NCBI RefSeq assembly: GCF_029946145.1
Contig: NZ_JAQSDY010000028.1
Location: 83,086-147,085 of the forward strand
Origin: Brevundimonas sp.
Lineage (GTDB): Bacteria; Pseudomonadota; Alphaproteobacteria; Caulobacterales; Caulobacteraceae
Reading direction: 5' to 3'
DNA length: 64,000 nt
Shown: positions 54,405 to 62,943 of the stretch, one piece after another
How the letters are laid out: every line of letters begins with the position of its first letter
How positions within the stretch are numbered: position 1 is the first letter of the stretch
Position numbers and translations under genes: made by a program
The notes under the pieces: generated by a model
What the model was told of the DNA's origin: nothing
Databases searched by the model: none
What the model saw: only the letters and a program-made list of their open reading frames with translations

Positions 54405-56174
54405 ATGAATCTGGATCGTAGACTGCTGTTGCGCGGCGCCGTCGCCGGAGGCGGTCTCGCGGCCTTGCAGGGCTTTATGCCCGCCTGGGCCCAGACGGGT
54501 TCTCCCGGGCTGCGGGCGGACCTTCCGACCCTCGCCGGCCCGAACATCGATCTGACGATCGGTCAATCGCCCTTTACCGTGAACGGTCGGACCGCGACCG
54601 CCACGACCATCAACGGCGTGCTGCCCGCCCCGCTGTTGAGGCTTCGCGAGGGTCAAATCGCGCGTCTTTCCGTGACGAATACACTCGACGAGGACACTTC
54701 GATCCACTGGCACGGGATTCTGCTGCCCTTCCAGATGGACGGCGTGCCGGGGGTCAGCTTCCCCGGCATCCGCCCGCGCGAAACCTTCGTCTACGAGTTC
54801 CCGATCAGGCAGTCCGGCACCTTCTGGTACCACAGCCACTCGGGACTGCAGGAGGCGCTCGGACACTACGGTCCCCTCGTCATCGATCCGGCCGGGGCCG
54901 ACCCGGTCGCCTATGACCGCGAGCACGTGCTGGTCCTGTCGGACTGGAGTTTCATGCACCCACACGAAATCTTCGAGAAGCTCAAGAAGAGCCCCGGCTA
55001 TTTCAACCGCCAGCGCACCACCCTGGCCGGCCTGCTGGACGGCAGCGACCGGATGAGCCTCGAGGAGCGGCGCATGTGGGGCGAGATGCGGATGGACCCG
55101 CGCGACATCCTCGACGTCAACGGCTCGACCTACACCTATCTGATCAACGGCCACGGACCCGAGGAGAACTGGACCGGCCTGTTCCGGCCCGGCGAGCGGG
55201 TGCGGCTGCGCATCATCAACGCCTCGGCCATGTCGATCTTCAACGTCCGCATTCCCGGCCTGCCGATGACGGTGGTGCAGGCGGACGGGGAGAATGTGCG
55301 CCCGGTCGAGACCGACGAGTTCCAGATTTCGGTCGCCGAGACCTACGACGTCATCGTCCAGCCGACGGAAGATCGGGCCTACACGATCGTCTCCGAAGCG
55401 ATCGACCGCTCCGGCATGGGTCGGGCCACCCTGGCGCCGCGTCTGGGCATGACCGCCGAGGTTCCTCCGCTGCGCGAGGTTCCCAACCTGACCATGCGCG
55501 ATATGGGCATGGGCGGAATGGATCACGGCAGTATGTCCGGCATGGACCACGGAAGCCCCGCCGCGGGCGCGGCTCCGGCGGACGACAGCGCCGGCATGTC
55601 CATGGCCGGCATGAACATGCGCGATCCGGAGAACGCCCCGCCGGACATGGCGGTGGGCGTCGGCGTGGACATGGTCTCCATGGACCCGGCGAACCGTCTC
55701 GGCGAGCGTCCGATCGGCCTCACGGACGTTGACCACCGCGTCCTGGTCTACACAGACCTGGTGTCGCTCCAGCCGAACCGGGACCAGCGGGCCCCGAGCC
55801 GGACAATGGAGATCCACCTGACCGGCAACATGGAACGGTTCATGTGGGGCTTCGACGGCAGGAAGTTCAGCGAGCTGGTCGAGCCGATCCGCTTCGAGCG
55901 CAACGAGCGGGTGCGGGTGACCCTGGTCAACGACTCCATGATGGCTCACCCGATCCATCTGCATGGGCATTTCTTCGAACTCGTCACCGGCGGCCCGGCC
56001 GGACACCAGCCGCTCAAGCACACCGTCAACGTGGCGCCGGGGGGCAAGGTCAGCTTCGATCTGACCGCCGACAATCCGGGCGATTGGGCCTTCCACTGTC
56101 ACCTGTTGCTGCACATGCATGCCGGGATGTTCAATGTCGTGACGGTCCGTCCGATGGAAGGAGCCGCATCGTGA
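54405..56174 (+). CDS. copA: Periplasmic multicopper oxidase CopA
   Basis: The protein has 589 residues with a Tat signal (LDRRLLLRGAVAGGGLAAL). The copper motifs are all present: HWHG (near 101), HSHSG (near 143), HPIHLHGHFF (near 515) and HCHLLLHMHAGM (near 564). A Met/His-rich insert (MGGMDHGSMSGMDHGS and MSMAGMNMRDPE) lies near 365-410. This is the CopA/PcoA cuprous oxidase type, which oxidises Cu(I) in the periplasm. Its stop overlaps the copB GTG start. A two-gene copAB unit is the rule in this family. Confidence 0.95.
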   Translation: MNLDRRLLLRGAVAGGGLAALQGFMPAWAQTGSPGLRADLPTLAGPNIDLTIGQSPFTVNGRTATATTINGVLPAPLLRLREGQIARLSVTNTLDEDTSIHWHGILLPFQMDGVPGVSFPGIRPRETFVYEFPIRQSGTFWYHSHSGLQEALGHYGPLVIDPAGADPVAYDREHVLVLSDWSFMHPHEIFEKLKKSPGYFNRQRTTLAGLLDGSDRMSLEERRMWGEMRMDPRDILDVNGSTYTYLINGHGPEENWTGLFRPGERVRLRIINASAMSIFNVRIPGLPMTVVQADGENVRPVETDEFQISVAETYDVIVQPTEDRAYTIVSEAIDRSGMGRATLAPRLGMTAEVPPLREVPNLTMRDMGMGGMDHGSMSGMDHGSPAAGAAPADDSAGMSMAGMNMRDPENAPPDMAVGVGVDMVSMDPANRLGERPIGLTDVDHRVLVYTDLVSLQPNRDQRAPSRTMEIHLTGNMERFMWGFDGRKFSELVEPIRFERNERVRVTLVNDSMMAHPIHLHGHFFELVTGGPAGHQPLKHTVNVAPGGKVSFDLTADNPGDWAFHCHLLLHMHAGMFNVVTVRPMEGAAS

Positions 56175-57553
56175 GAACCTCGGTCGCGATCCTTCCCCTG
56201 ATCCTCGCCGCGGCCTCGGCGGCGGCGGGAACGCCGGCGCTGGCGCAGAGCCACGCCGGACACGCCATGCCCGCGCCTGTTCGCCAGACGCTCCCGGAGG
56301 GTTGCGTCGCGCGCAGTTCCCCCACCGCCGATGCGTCCCGGACAGGCACGGCCGGAGCGCCGACGTGCCCGACGGGCGCCGTGCCCGTTCGTCTTCCGGC
56401 TCCGGCTCACGACATGTCCACGATGCGCCAGACCCAGCCTGCTTCGGCCTCGGCGTCCCCTCATGCCGGTCACGACATGTCGACCATGGGCCAGGCCCAG
56501 CCTGCGCCGGCGATGCCGGCGGGGCACGACATGTCGACCATGGGGCAGACCCAGCCTGCTCCGGCCACCGCATCCCCTCATGCCGGCCATGACATGTCGA
56601 CCATGGGCCAGACGCCACCTGCGGCGGCCATGCCGGCGGGGCACGACATGTCCACGACGCATCAGGCGCAGCCTGCTCCGACCGCCGCGTCCCCGCATGC
56701 GGGCCATGACATGTCGACCATGGCCCAGACGCCGGCGGGTCACGACATGTCAGGAATGGCCATGCCGCCCGACGTCCCGACCAGCGCGGACAATCCGGGG
56801 CGTCCGCCGGAAACCCCGGCTCCGGCGGGCGCGACAAGCGGGCCGACCAACGCCGCCGACCTGCTGTTCAACCCAGCTGAAATGGCGGCGGCCCGCGCCC
56901 AGCTACGGATCGAGCACGGCGACGCCCGCACGACGGCGGTCATCATCGACCAGCTGGAAGCGGCCTTCGGCGACGACGAGGATGGCTACGCCTGGGACGC
57001 TCAGGGCTGGACCGGCGGCGACATCAATCGCCTCTGGTGGAAGTCGGAAGGGGAAGGCTCCTTTGGTGGCGAGGTCGAGGAGGCCGAAATCCAGGCCCTC
57101 TACAGCCGGGCGTTCCGACCCTTCTTCGACTTCCAGACCGGCCTGCGCCAGACGTACCGACCGGAAGGCGACCGAACCGACCTGGTCGTCGGCATCCAGG
57201 GGCTGGCGCCCTACTGGTTCGAAGTCGATGCGGCGGCCTTTCTGTCCAACAAGGGCGAGCTGACGGCGAGGGGGGAGGCCGAATACGATCAGCGGATCAC
57301 CAACCGCTGGATCCTCCAGCCCCGGGCCGAGGTGGTGCTTTCGGCGGAGGACATCCCCGAACTCCGGATCGGGTCCGGCCTCTCGTCGCTCCAGATCGGG
57401 GCCCGGCTGCGATACGAGTTCCGCAGGGAGTTCGCCCCTTACGTCGGCGTGGAATGGACCAGGAGCTTCGGCGAAACCGCGGACTTTCTGGAAGCGGACG
57501 GACGTAGCTCGGAGGACACCCGGCTGGTCGTCGGCATTCGAGCCTGGTTCTAG
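56171..57553 (+). CDS. copB: Copper resistance outer-membrane protein CopB with expanded Met/His repeats
   Basis: The protein has 460 residues from a GTG at 56171, overlapping the copA stop (GTGA). It has a signal peptide to PALAQ. A repeat region (about 80-196) then has seven (A)GHDMSxM units. The CopB beta-barrel follows (AADLLFNPAEMAAARAQLR, DINRLWWKSEGEG, RAFRPFFDFQTGLR, ending VVGIRAWF). CopB binds or exports copper at the outer membrane. The number and regular 18/21-residue alternation of repeats is unusual; the barrel domain is ordinary. Confidence 0.93.
   Translation: MRTSVAILPLILAAASAAAGTPALAQSHAGHAMPAPVRQTLPEGCVARSSPTADASRTGTAGAPTCPTGAVPVRLPAPAHDMSTMRQTQPASASASPHAGHDMSTMGQAQPAPAMPAGHDMSTMGQTQPAPATASPHAGHDMSTMGQTPPAAAMPAGHDMSTTHQAQPAPTAASPHAGHDMSTMAQTPAGHDMSGMAMPPDVPTSADNPGRPPETPAPAGATSGPTNAADLLFNPAEMAAARAQLRIEHGDARTTAVIIDQLEAAFGDDEDGYAWDAQGWTGGDINRLWWKSEGEGSFGGEVEEAEIQALYSRAFRPFFDFQTGLRQTYRPEGDRTDLVVGIQGLAPYWFEVDAAAFLSNKGELTARGEAEYDQRITNRWILQPRAEVVLSAEDIPELRIGSGLSSLQIGARLRYEFRREFAPYVGVEWTRSFGETADFLEADGRSSEDTRLVVGIRAWF
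56408..56765 (+). repeat. Coding repeat array in copB (seven HDMS units)
   Basis: Units of alternately 21 and 18 codons share the core GHDMSTMxQTQPAPA. The 21-codon units end in a SPHA segment and the 18-codon ones in AMPA. Paired units make a 39-codon compound repeat that has clearly grown by duplication. Confidence 0.85.
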
Positions 57554-57631
57554 CGGCGCCGCCGCATCGCCGAGGATCGCTTTGCGTTGGCATGGCGTCG
57601 GGGCGATCGAGACCGCGAGACGTCAACGTGA

Positions 57632-57660
57632 AACGCCGCGCAGGGGGACTGCGCGGCGTT
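57632..57660 (+). terminator. Strong hairpin after copB
   Basis: AACGCCGCGCAG and CTGCGCGGCGTT form a perfect 12-bp stem with a 5-base GGGGA loop, 78 bases after the copB stop and between convergent genes. There is no clear U-run, so it may be a bidirectional stem or a weak intrinsic terminator. Confidence 0.6.
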
Positions 57661-57704
57661 CCCCACGTTGGATTTGGCTCCCCAGCAGGCGGGAGGCCGT
57701 CTCC

Positions 57705-58112
57705 TCAGTGAACCATGAAACGGACGACGCCGTTCATCTGGTGGCCGTCGGCGCCCTTCGCGCCCCAGGCGGCGGACCAGGATCCGGGTGCGAGGGCGGT
57801 GAGAGGCGCACGGACGGTGGTGGCCGGCGGCGCGTCAGCGGACACAGCCACATCGACGGACTGGTCTCCAGGACCCGTCAGTGTGAGTGAGGTCAGGACC
57901 ATCGGGTGTGGAAAGGTCGCGGAGAAGGCCGTCGGGGCTGCGGCCAGCATGGCGTTGTCCGCAGGCGTCGTGACAACGCCATTGCCCGGCGCCTGCATGG
58001 CGGCGTGGTCCTGCGCCGACATGCCCGCGTGCGAATGGTTTTGGGCGTGGACGAGCGAGACGGGAGCCAGGGTCGCGAGAGCAACCAGGCTGGCAAGGAT
58101 TGAACGGTTCAT
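57705..58112 (-). CDS. copC: CopC-like periplasmic copper protein
   Basis: The 135-residue protein has a signal peptide (to VHAQ), then NHSHAGMSAQDHAAMQ. The CopC/YobA immunoglobulin-like fold follows (TPADNAMLAAAPTAFSATFPHPMVLTSL) and ends with WGAKGADGHQMNGVVRFMVH. Family members carry copper in the periplasm. It lies 26 bases after the Met/His-rich lipoprotein gene and shares its direction. Confidence 0.88.
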   Translation of the reverse strand: MNRSILASLVALATLAPVSLVHAQNHSHAGMSAQDHAAMQAPGNGVVTTPADNAMLAAAPTAFSATFPHPMVLTSLTLTGPGDQSVDVAVSADAPPATTVRAPLTALAPGSWSAAWGAKGADGHQMNGVVRFMVH

Positions 58113-58138
58113 GGGAGGACTCCTGATGCTTACGCGAA

Positions 58139-58483
58139 CTATTGCGGGGGCGGCATCGTCATGCCGTCCATCTTCGACATGTCGTGGCCATCCATTTTCG
58201 ACATGTCATGACCGGCCATCGGATCGGCGGGGGGCGACGTGGGGGCCGGCGTAGGCCCCGCCGGTCGAGGCGCCGAGGCTCGGCGGGCGGCGGTCGCCGC
58301 GGGCGCGGCCGCCTGCGGCTGGGGATTGGGAGCGGCGGCCGGCGCGGCCGCCATCGAGGGCTCCATCGGCGCCGCCACCGGCGCGTCCGGCGCCGTCTCG
58401 GTCTCGACGGGTTGAGGCTCTGCGGCCGGCTGGCAAGCGGCCAAGGCGACGGCCGAGGCGGCAGCCAGGATCAAGTATTTCAT
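58139..58483 (-). CDS. Met/His-tailed lipoprotein of unknown family
   Basis: The protein has 114 residues from ATG 58483. It has a lipoprotein signal (MKYLILAAASAVALAAC), a long Ala/Pro-rich tether (about 20-88) and a tail with two GHDMSKMD units and DGMTMPPP. The tail is the same metal-binding style as the copB repeat, here on a flexible lipid-held stalk. It may pass Cu to CopC, the next gene. No domain match is recognised. Confidence 0.7.
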   Translation of the reverse strand: MKYLILAAASAVALAACQPAAEPQPVETETAPDAPVAAPMEPSMAAAPAAAPNPQPQAAAPAATAARRASAPRPAGPTPAPTSPPADPMAGHDMSKMDGHDMSKMDGMTMPPPQ

Positions 58484-58661
58484 GGGTGGCAAGCTCCTGA
58501 AGAGAAGGGCACGGTCGGGTCGATTTCCAGCGACCCCTTCATACTGGATTACGCGGGCGCACGCCCCAGCCCTCGCCGCCGCTGTCGATCAACGGGGTAA
58601 GGGCCCCGGCGCGAGCGCAGGGGCCCGGGCGCGATGAGGTTCAGGATGCCCTTCGAGCCGA

Positions 58662-59243
58662 TCACTTCGGGACAGCCTGGAGGGCCGTTGAATCGTCGCC
58701 CAGCGCAGCGGACAATTTGCGACGGGCCCGCGCCACGCGGGTCTCCACCGTCTTGATGGAGACCCCAAGCATGCCGGCGGTCTCCGCCTGACTGCGCCCC
58801 TCGATCGCCGTCAGCAGAAGCGGCGCCTTGAGATGCGGGGGCAAGCGGCTCATGGCCTCGTTCAGCCGCGAGAGCCGGGCGCTGGTTTCCATCAGGTCAT
58901 CCACCGCCTCGGCGCCGTCCGGCACGGCCATGGCTTCCGGCGACGCAAGATCGACGCCGCCCCGGATGAGCCGCCGGACGAAACGACGGCGGCTCCAGTC
59001 CCGGCATTTGTTTAGCGCGATGGTTCGGATCCAGGCTTCGAAGGGCCGCGTCGGATCGTAGCGTCGGATGTTCACCCAAGCCGCCGCGTAGGTGTCCTGC
59101 AACAAATCCCAGGCGTCCTGTTCGTCGCCGACATAACGTCGAACGAAACGGAACAAGCCCGTCTTGGTCTGCCGCATCAACTCGCTGAAGGCCGCGCGGT
59201 CGCCGCCGGCGGCGCGGGCTGACAGGGCGTTGGGGCTCTCCAC
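58662..59243 (-). CDS. ECF sigma factor, CnrH-like
   Basis: The 193-residue protein has sigma region 2 (YVGDEQDAWDLLQDTYAAAWVNI, FEAWIRTIALNKCRDWSRRR) and region 4 (LPPHLKAPLLLTAIEGRSQAETAGMLGVSIKTVETRVARARR). It is the last of three linked genes whose order and lengths (93, 145 and 193 residues) match CnrY-CnrX-CnrH (about 95, 148 and 191). It should be freed by its anti-sigma when metal reaches the periplasmic sensor. It starts 8 bases after the sensor stop. Confidence 0.9.
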   Translation of the reverse strand: MESPNALSARAAGGDRAAFSELMRQTKTGLFRFVRRYVGDEQDAWDLLQDTYAAAWVNIRRYDPTRPFEAWIRTIALNKCRDWSRRRFVRRLIRGGVDLASPEAMAVPDGAEAVDDLMETSARLSRLNEAMSRLPPHLKAPLLLTAIEGRSQAETAGMLGVSIKTVETRVARARRKLSAALGDDSTALQAVPK

Positions 59244-59251
59244 CCGGAAGG

Positions 59252-59689
59252 CTAGCTTTCGTCGGACGCGAGGGCCGCGACGATGCGATCGTCGAATACC
59301 TCGGCCTGGGCGGGCGTCAGCACCGACCGCATCTCGAAGACGTGGGCGATCGTCTCCTTCTGGATGGCTCCCATCGCGACGTGGAAATGGTCCACCGCCG
59401 CCTGCACCTGGGGACCGTCGCCATCGTTCTGCTGGATCGCGCGCGCCAGTTCCCGGTTGGCCGCGCGGACGTCCGCCTCGAGCGCAGGGCGGCGAGCGGC
59501 GAACCGGGCTTCGACCGCCTCGATGCGGGTCAGTTGGTCAGGTGACAGCTTGAGGTCATGGTGAACGATGTCGTGCAGGGACGGCGGCTCGCGCCGGCCC
59601 AGCACCCAGCTGGCGCTGATCCAGGTGCCGGCGCCGCTGGCGAGCGCCGCCAGAAGGGCCGTGAGGACGATGGCCCTCCACCCACGCAT
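59252..59689 (-). CDS. CnrX-like periplasmic heavy-metal sensor
   Basis: The 145-residue protein has one N-terminal membrane anchor (about 8-30) and an all-helical periplasmic domain. Known Ni/Co ligands of CnrX (His42, His46, Glu63, His119, Met123) align to His39, His43, Glu60, His116 and Met120 here. All five are kept at a constant offset of three. The ATG overlaps the anti-sigma stop (TGATG). It would sense Ni or Co in the periplasm and signal to the CnrY-like protein. The larger frame beginning at 59887 is not used because it runs through the anti-sigma gene. Confidence 0.85.
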   Translation of the reverse strand: MRGWRAIVLTALLAALASGAGTWISASWVLGRREPPSLHDIVHHDLKLSPDQLTRIEAVEARFAARRPALEADVRAANRELARAIQQNDGDGPQVQAAVDHFHVAMGAIQKETIAHVFEMRSVLTPAQAEVFDDRIVAALASDES

Positions 59690-59970
59690 CACCGGCCCGC
59701 TTCCAGCCGCACCAGGGGCGACAGGCCCGCCTCGACCGTGAAGATGGCCATGTCCCCGGGCGGTCGGGGGGCGGCGACCGCGCCGACGCCGCCGACAGTC
59801 AGGCCGGTGGCCAGGGCCATGGCGACGGCCCCGAAGCGCAACTGCGAGGCCAGTCTTTCGCCACGAAGCACATCGACCCGGCTCCACACGAGCGGCTCGA
59901 GCCCGTCGAGCGACCGACCGGCCGACATGGCCGCCGATCGCATCAGAAGATCATCAAGATTACGCGTCAT
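59689..59970 (-). CDS. CnrY-like anti-sigma factor
   Basis: The 93-residue protein has a cytosolic N-terminal part (MTRNLDDLLMRSAAM...) rich in Arg and Leu, one membrane helix (about 46-66) and a short periplasmic tail. It has the size, plan and gene order of CnrY, which holds the sigma factor at the membrane. It overlaps the sensor start by one base. Sequence conservation in this family is low, so the call rests on context. Confidence 0.72.
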   Translation of the reverse strand: MTRNLDDLLMRSAAMSAGRSLDGLEPLVWSRVDVLRGERLASQLRFGAVAMALATGLTVGGVGAVAAPRPPGDMAIFTVEAGLSPLVRLEAGR

Positions 59971-60085
59971 CGATCACTCTCCTCGCGCCCCTAATCCCTA
60001 TTACGCCGAAACGCGCCGAATCCCTCGGAGAGGGGTTGGCCTTTCCGGTGCGTAGTTAGCAGAAGGGACGAGACGGGAGAGAGCC

Positions 60086-60739
60086 ATGACGACACGCAAA
60101 TTTCTGTCGGGGCTCGCCTTTGTGCTGGCGCTGTCGGTCAGCGCGCCGGCCTTCGCCCATGAGGACCACGACAGGCAGGCCGTGGCCCGCGCCCAGGCGG
60201 CCGCGCCGGCGGGCGCTGTTCCACAAGGGAGCATGATGGCCGTGCCGGGGATGGCCCAGGACATGGACCACGGCGCCATGATGGCGGAGGAGGGCCCCAG
60301 GTCCGTGCCTCAGCGCCTCTATCGCTGGCTCGGGGCCATGCATCCGGCGGCGGTGCATTTCCCCATCGCGCTGTTCCTCGTCGCGGCTCTCCTCGAGATC
60401 GCCGCCCTGACGCTGCGCCGGCCTGTCCTGACGCAGGGCACGCGCGTGATCATCGCCCTGGCGGCGATCTCCGCGGTCGCCGCGGTGGCGCTGGGGTGGT
60501 TCGCCATGGGGCTGCCGGGCAAGGACGACGTGACGCACGCCTACCATCGGTGGCTCGGCACTTCGATCGCCGCCCTTGGCCTGTTGAGCTGGTGGGCCAA
60601 GGAACACTGGGTCCGGAGACCGGGACGCGGGCGTGAGCTGATCTACATCGGCCTGCTGTCCGTCACCGCCGCCGCCGTGGTGGTCAACGGCCTGCTGGGC
60701 GGGATGCTGACCCACGGCATGAGGCATCTGATGTTCTGA
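60086..60739 (+). CDS. DUF2231 membrane protein with Met/His-rich periplasmic segment
   Basis: The 217-residue protein has a signal peptide (to PAFAH). A Met/His segment (AHEDHDRQ, GSMMAVPGMAQDMDHGAMMAEEG) precedes the DUF2231 core with four helices, starting AMHPAAVHFPIALFLVAALLEIAAL. DUF2231 proteins are predicted heme or metal-associated membrane proteins, often near copper genes. It is divergent from the CnrYXH-like unit, 115 bases away. Confidence 0.83.
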   Translation: MTTRKFLSGLAFVLALSVSAPAFAHEDHDRQAVARAQAAAPAGAVPQGSMMAVPGMAQDMDHGAMMAEEGPRSVPQRLYRWLGAMHPAAVHFPIALFLVAALLEIAALTLRRPVLTQGTRVIIALAAISAVAAVALGWFAMGLPGKDDVTHAYHRWLGTSIAALGLLSWWAKEHWVRRPGRGRELIYIGLLSVTAAAVVVNGLLGGMLTHGMRHLMF

Positions 60740-60834
60740 CGGCCCGGGGGCGGTCATCGCCAGGCCATATCCTTTTCCATCCACTGCGCCGGACCGGAAC
60801 CTACCGCCGCCGCGGCAAACCAGGAGACTTCACC

Positions 60835-61356
60835 ATGATGCTTCGTTCAGTATTGGCCGGACTGGCTTTCGCCGTCCTCGCCAACTCCGCCCACGCTCAG
60901 GCGCCCGCGCACGCCCACACGCATGACCCGGCTCATGCCCCCGGCCAGGCGAGCACGGCTGACGAAGCGCAGGTCCGAGCCGTCGTCACCGCTTACAAGG
61001 ACGCGATCGAGCGGATGGATGTGTCGCAGACGGCGGCCCTGTTCTGGGCGGACTCGGAAATCTTCGAGAACGGCGGCGTGGAGGGATCGTTCGCCTATTA
61101 CCTGGAGCACCATCTCGGCCCCGAGTTCGCCGATCTGGCCGGCTTCGACTTCCGCAACCATGAAACGAAGGTCGAGGTCGATGGCGACACCGCCTTCGTG
61201 AGCGAGACCTACACCTACCACATCACCTTCAAGGACAGCGCCCGGGCCCCGATAGAGCGCCGCGGCGCCGCCACCAGCGTGCTGCGCAAGCGGGGTGACG
61301 AGTGGAGGTTCGACGTCTACCACTCCTCCGCGCGGCCCTTCCGTCCTGCCGCCTGA
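60835..61356 (+). CDS. Secreted SnoaL/DUF4440-like protein
   Basis: The 173-residue protein has a signal peptide (to SAHAQ) and a His-rich spacer (APAHAHTHDPAHAPG). A nuclear-transport-factor-2 fold follows (VVTAYKDAIERMDVSQTAALFWADSEIFENGG, FVSETYTYHITF). Such proteins in copper clusters may bind metal through the spacer. Enzyme activity cannot be inferred. Confidence 0.8.
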   Translation: MMLRSVLAGLAFAVLANSAHAQAPAHAHTHDPAHAPGQASTADEAQVRAVVTAYKDAIERMDVSQTAALFWADSEIFENGGVEGSFAYYLEHHLGPEFADLAGFDFRNHETKVEVDGDTAFVSETYTYHITFKDSARAPIERRGAATSVLRKRGDEWRFDVYHSSARPFRPAA

Positions 61357-61417
61357 CCTCGGCTCCGGCCGTCAATCAGCGGCTTCATCACATCTCTCGC
61401 CGAGGACCATCGGATCC

Positions 61418-61882
61418 ATGCTCATTCCGCTTTCACGCCGCGGCCTTCTGGCCGCGGGAGCCGGCGCCCTCGCCGTCGCGGCCTGCGCCCCGGTCGCGCG
61501 AGCGTCGAACGAGCTGGCGGTCTACAAGACCCCGACCTGCGCCTGTTGCACCGCGTGGGTCGATCACATGCGGGCCGCGGGCTTTGAGGCGCGGGTCAAC
61601 GAACTCCCGACCCTCCGCTCGATACGCAGCACCCAAGGCGTGCCCGAATCCCTCGCCTCCTGCCACACGGCCCTGATCGGCGGCTATGTCCTCGAGGGCC
61701 ACGTGCCGGCGGAGGATGTGCGCAAGCTTCTGACCGAGCGCCCCGAGGCCGTGGGTCTCGCGGTGCCGGCGATGCCGCTGGGGTCTCCCGGGATGGAAAC
61801 GCCCGACGGCCAGCGGGAGGCCTATGAGACCCTGCTGATCCTCAAGGGCGGCGGCACGCGCGTCTTCGCGCGCCACGCCTAG
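61418..61882 (+). CDS. DUF411 copper-binding protein
   Basis: The protein has 154 residues from ATG 61418 (MLIPLSRRGLLAAGAGALAVAACAP), a Tat- or lipoprotein-like signal. DUF411 is marked by KTPTCACCTAWVDHMRAAGF, SLASCHTALIGGYVLEGHVPAEDV and LAVPAMPLGSPGME. The CxCC and later Cys/His are known copper-binding residues of this family. It is probably a periplasmic copper carrier. Confidence 0.9.
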   Translation: MLIPLSRRGLLAAGAGALAVAACAPVARASNELAVYKTPTCACCTAWVDHMRAAGFEARVNELPTLRSIRSTQGVPESLASCHTALIGGYVLEGHVPAEDVRKLLTERPEAVGLAVPAMPLGSPGMETPDGQREAYETLLILKGGGTRVFARHA

Positions 61883-61895
61883 ACGGTTGGCCCCC

Positions 61896-62624
61896 ATGAA
61901 GGTTCTCAAACTCTCGACCCAGCTCCACAAATGGATCGCCCTGGTGGTCGGGCTCCAGGTTCTGTTCTGGGTCGGCGGCGGTCTGGTCATGACGGCTATT
62001 CCGATCGAGACGGTGCGCGGCGAACATCGCGCCGTTGAACTCAAGCCCGGTCCACTGGAGCTCGGCGCGCTTCCAGCCCTCGGCGAAATAGCCCGCGGCG
62101 CGGGCGTCGCGCCCGTCCAGGCGGAGCTCCACACGACGCCGCGTGGCCCGGCCTGGACCCTGAAGCTCGCGGCGGGTGAGCCGGTCATCGTGTCCGCCGC
62201 GACAGGTCGCCCGTTCGCACCGATGTCGGCCGCCGAGGCCTCGGCCTTCGCCAGGCGCGCGTACAAGGGTGAGGCGGGAGTTTCGGGAGCCGTGCTCCTG
62301 AACACGGCGCCCGAGGAAACGGGGCGGACCGGGCCGCTGTGGCGAGTGGACTTCGCTGACCGCGAAAAGACATCCCTTTACCTGTCGCCGGCCACCGGCG
62401 AGGTGGTGACGCGCCGGTCGGGCGTCTGGCGGATTTTCGACTTCTTCTGGCGTCTCCATGTCATGGACTGGAACGACGGCGAGGATTTCAATCACCCCCT
62501 GATCATCATCACCACGGCGTTGACGCTGAGCATCGTCCTTTCGGGGTTCATCCTTCTCTGGATCCGGCTGGCGCGGGACGTGAAGGCGTTCAGGGCGTCA
62601 CGGCGGCCCGTCCGGCCGGAGTGA
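61896..62624 (+). CDS. PepSY-associated transmembrane protein
   Basis: The protein has 242 residues from ATG 61896. It has an N-terminal membrane helix (THKWIAL-like motif, LHKWIALVVGLQVLFWVGGG), a periplasmic middle with a PepSY-like part (REKTSLYLSPATGEVVTRRSG) and a C-terminal helix. The arrangement FDFFWRLHVMDWNDGEDFNHPL is typical of PepSY-TM proteins, which have a role in iron or copper reduction and uptake. It closes the DUF2231-SnoaL-DUF411 run. Confidence 0.82.
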   Translation: MKVLKLSTQLHKWIALVVGLQVLFWVGGGLVMTAIPIETVRGEHRAVELKPGPLELGALPALGEIARGAGVAPVQAELHTTPRGPAWTLKLAAGEPVIVSAATGRPFAPMSAAEASAFARRAYKGEAGVSGAVLLNTAPEETGRTGPLWRVDFADREKTSLYLSPATGEVVTRRSGVWRIFDFFWRLHVMDWNDGEDFNHPLIIITTALTLSIVLSGFILLWIRLARDVKAFRASRRPVRPE

Positions 62625-62943
62625 GGCGGCGCCGTCGGTGGTCATGGCCGCTCTCACCGGCGCCGCCGTGATGGTCGGGTTCAGCCTGTCGTCCGCCCTT
62701 GGTCGGGAGGGCCGGATCACCGGCGTCCGCCCGGGCGGACCAGGAGCCTTGTACAGAGGGAGCGGCGGATGAGACCCGGACAGCGGACCGTGGTTGGGCC
62801 CCACTTCATCGGCGCGCGCCGGCTTGCCCCGGCTCCCTCGCACGATCGCCTCGAACCAATCTTTTTCCGGCCTGTCAAGCCGGGGTTTGAGCGGAGCGGT
62901 CCGCACCTTGACTCGCCGGAGAGCGAAGCGGAACGTCGCTGGC
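62625..62943. other. Intergenic stretch, no gene recognised
   Basis: About 320 bases. Only short Arg/Pro/Gly-rich open frames occur, including a 43-codon one from 62644 with no clear family. It should hold the promoter of the next small secreted protein and TolC gene. Confidence 0.45.

Noticed and set aside
54369..56837. An 822-codon minus-strand open frame
   Set aside because: Antisense to copA/copB, which carry all multicopper oxidase motifs.
54345..60050. Repeated GCGTAA words upstream of copA, the CopC gene, the lipoprotein gene and the CnrY-like gene as an ECF promoter element
   Set aside because: Only six bases are shared, with no consistent -35 partner at a fixed distance. It is too weak to call without a motif search.
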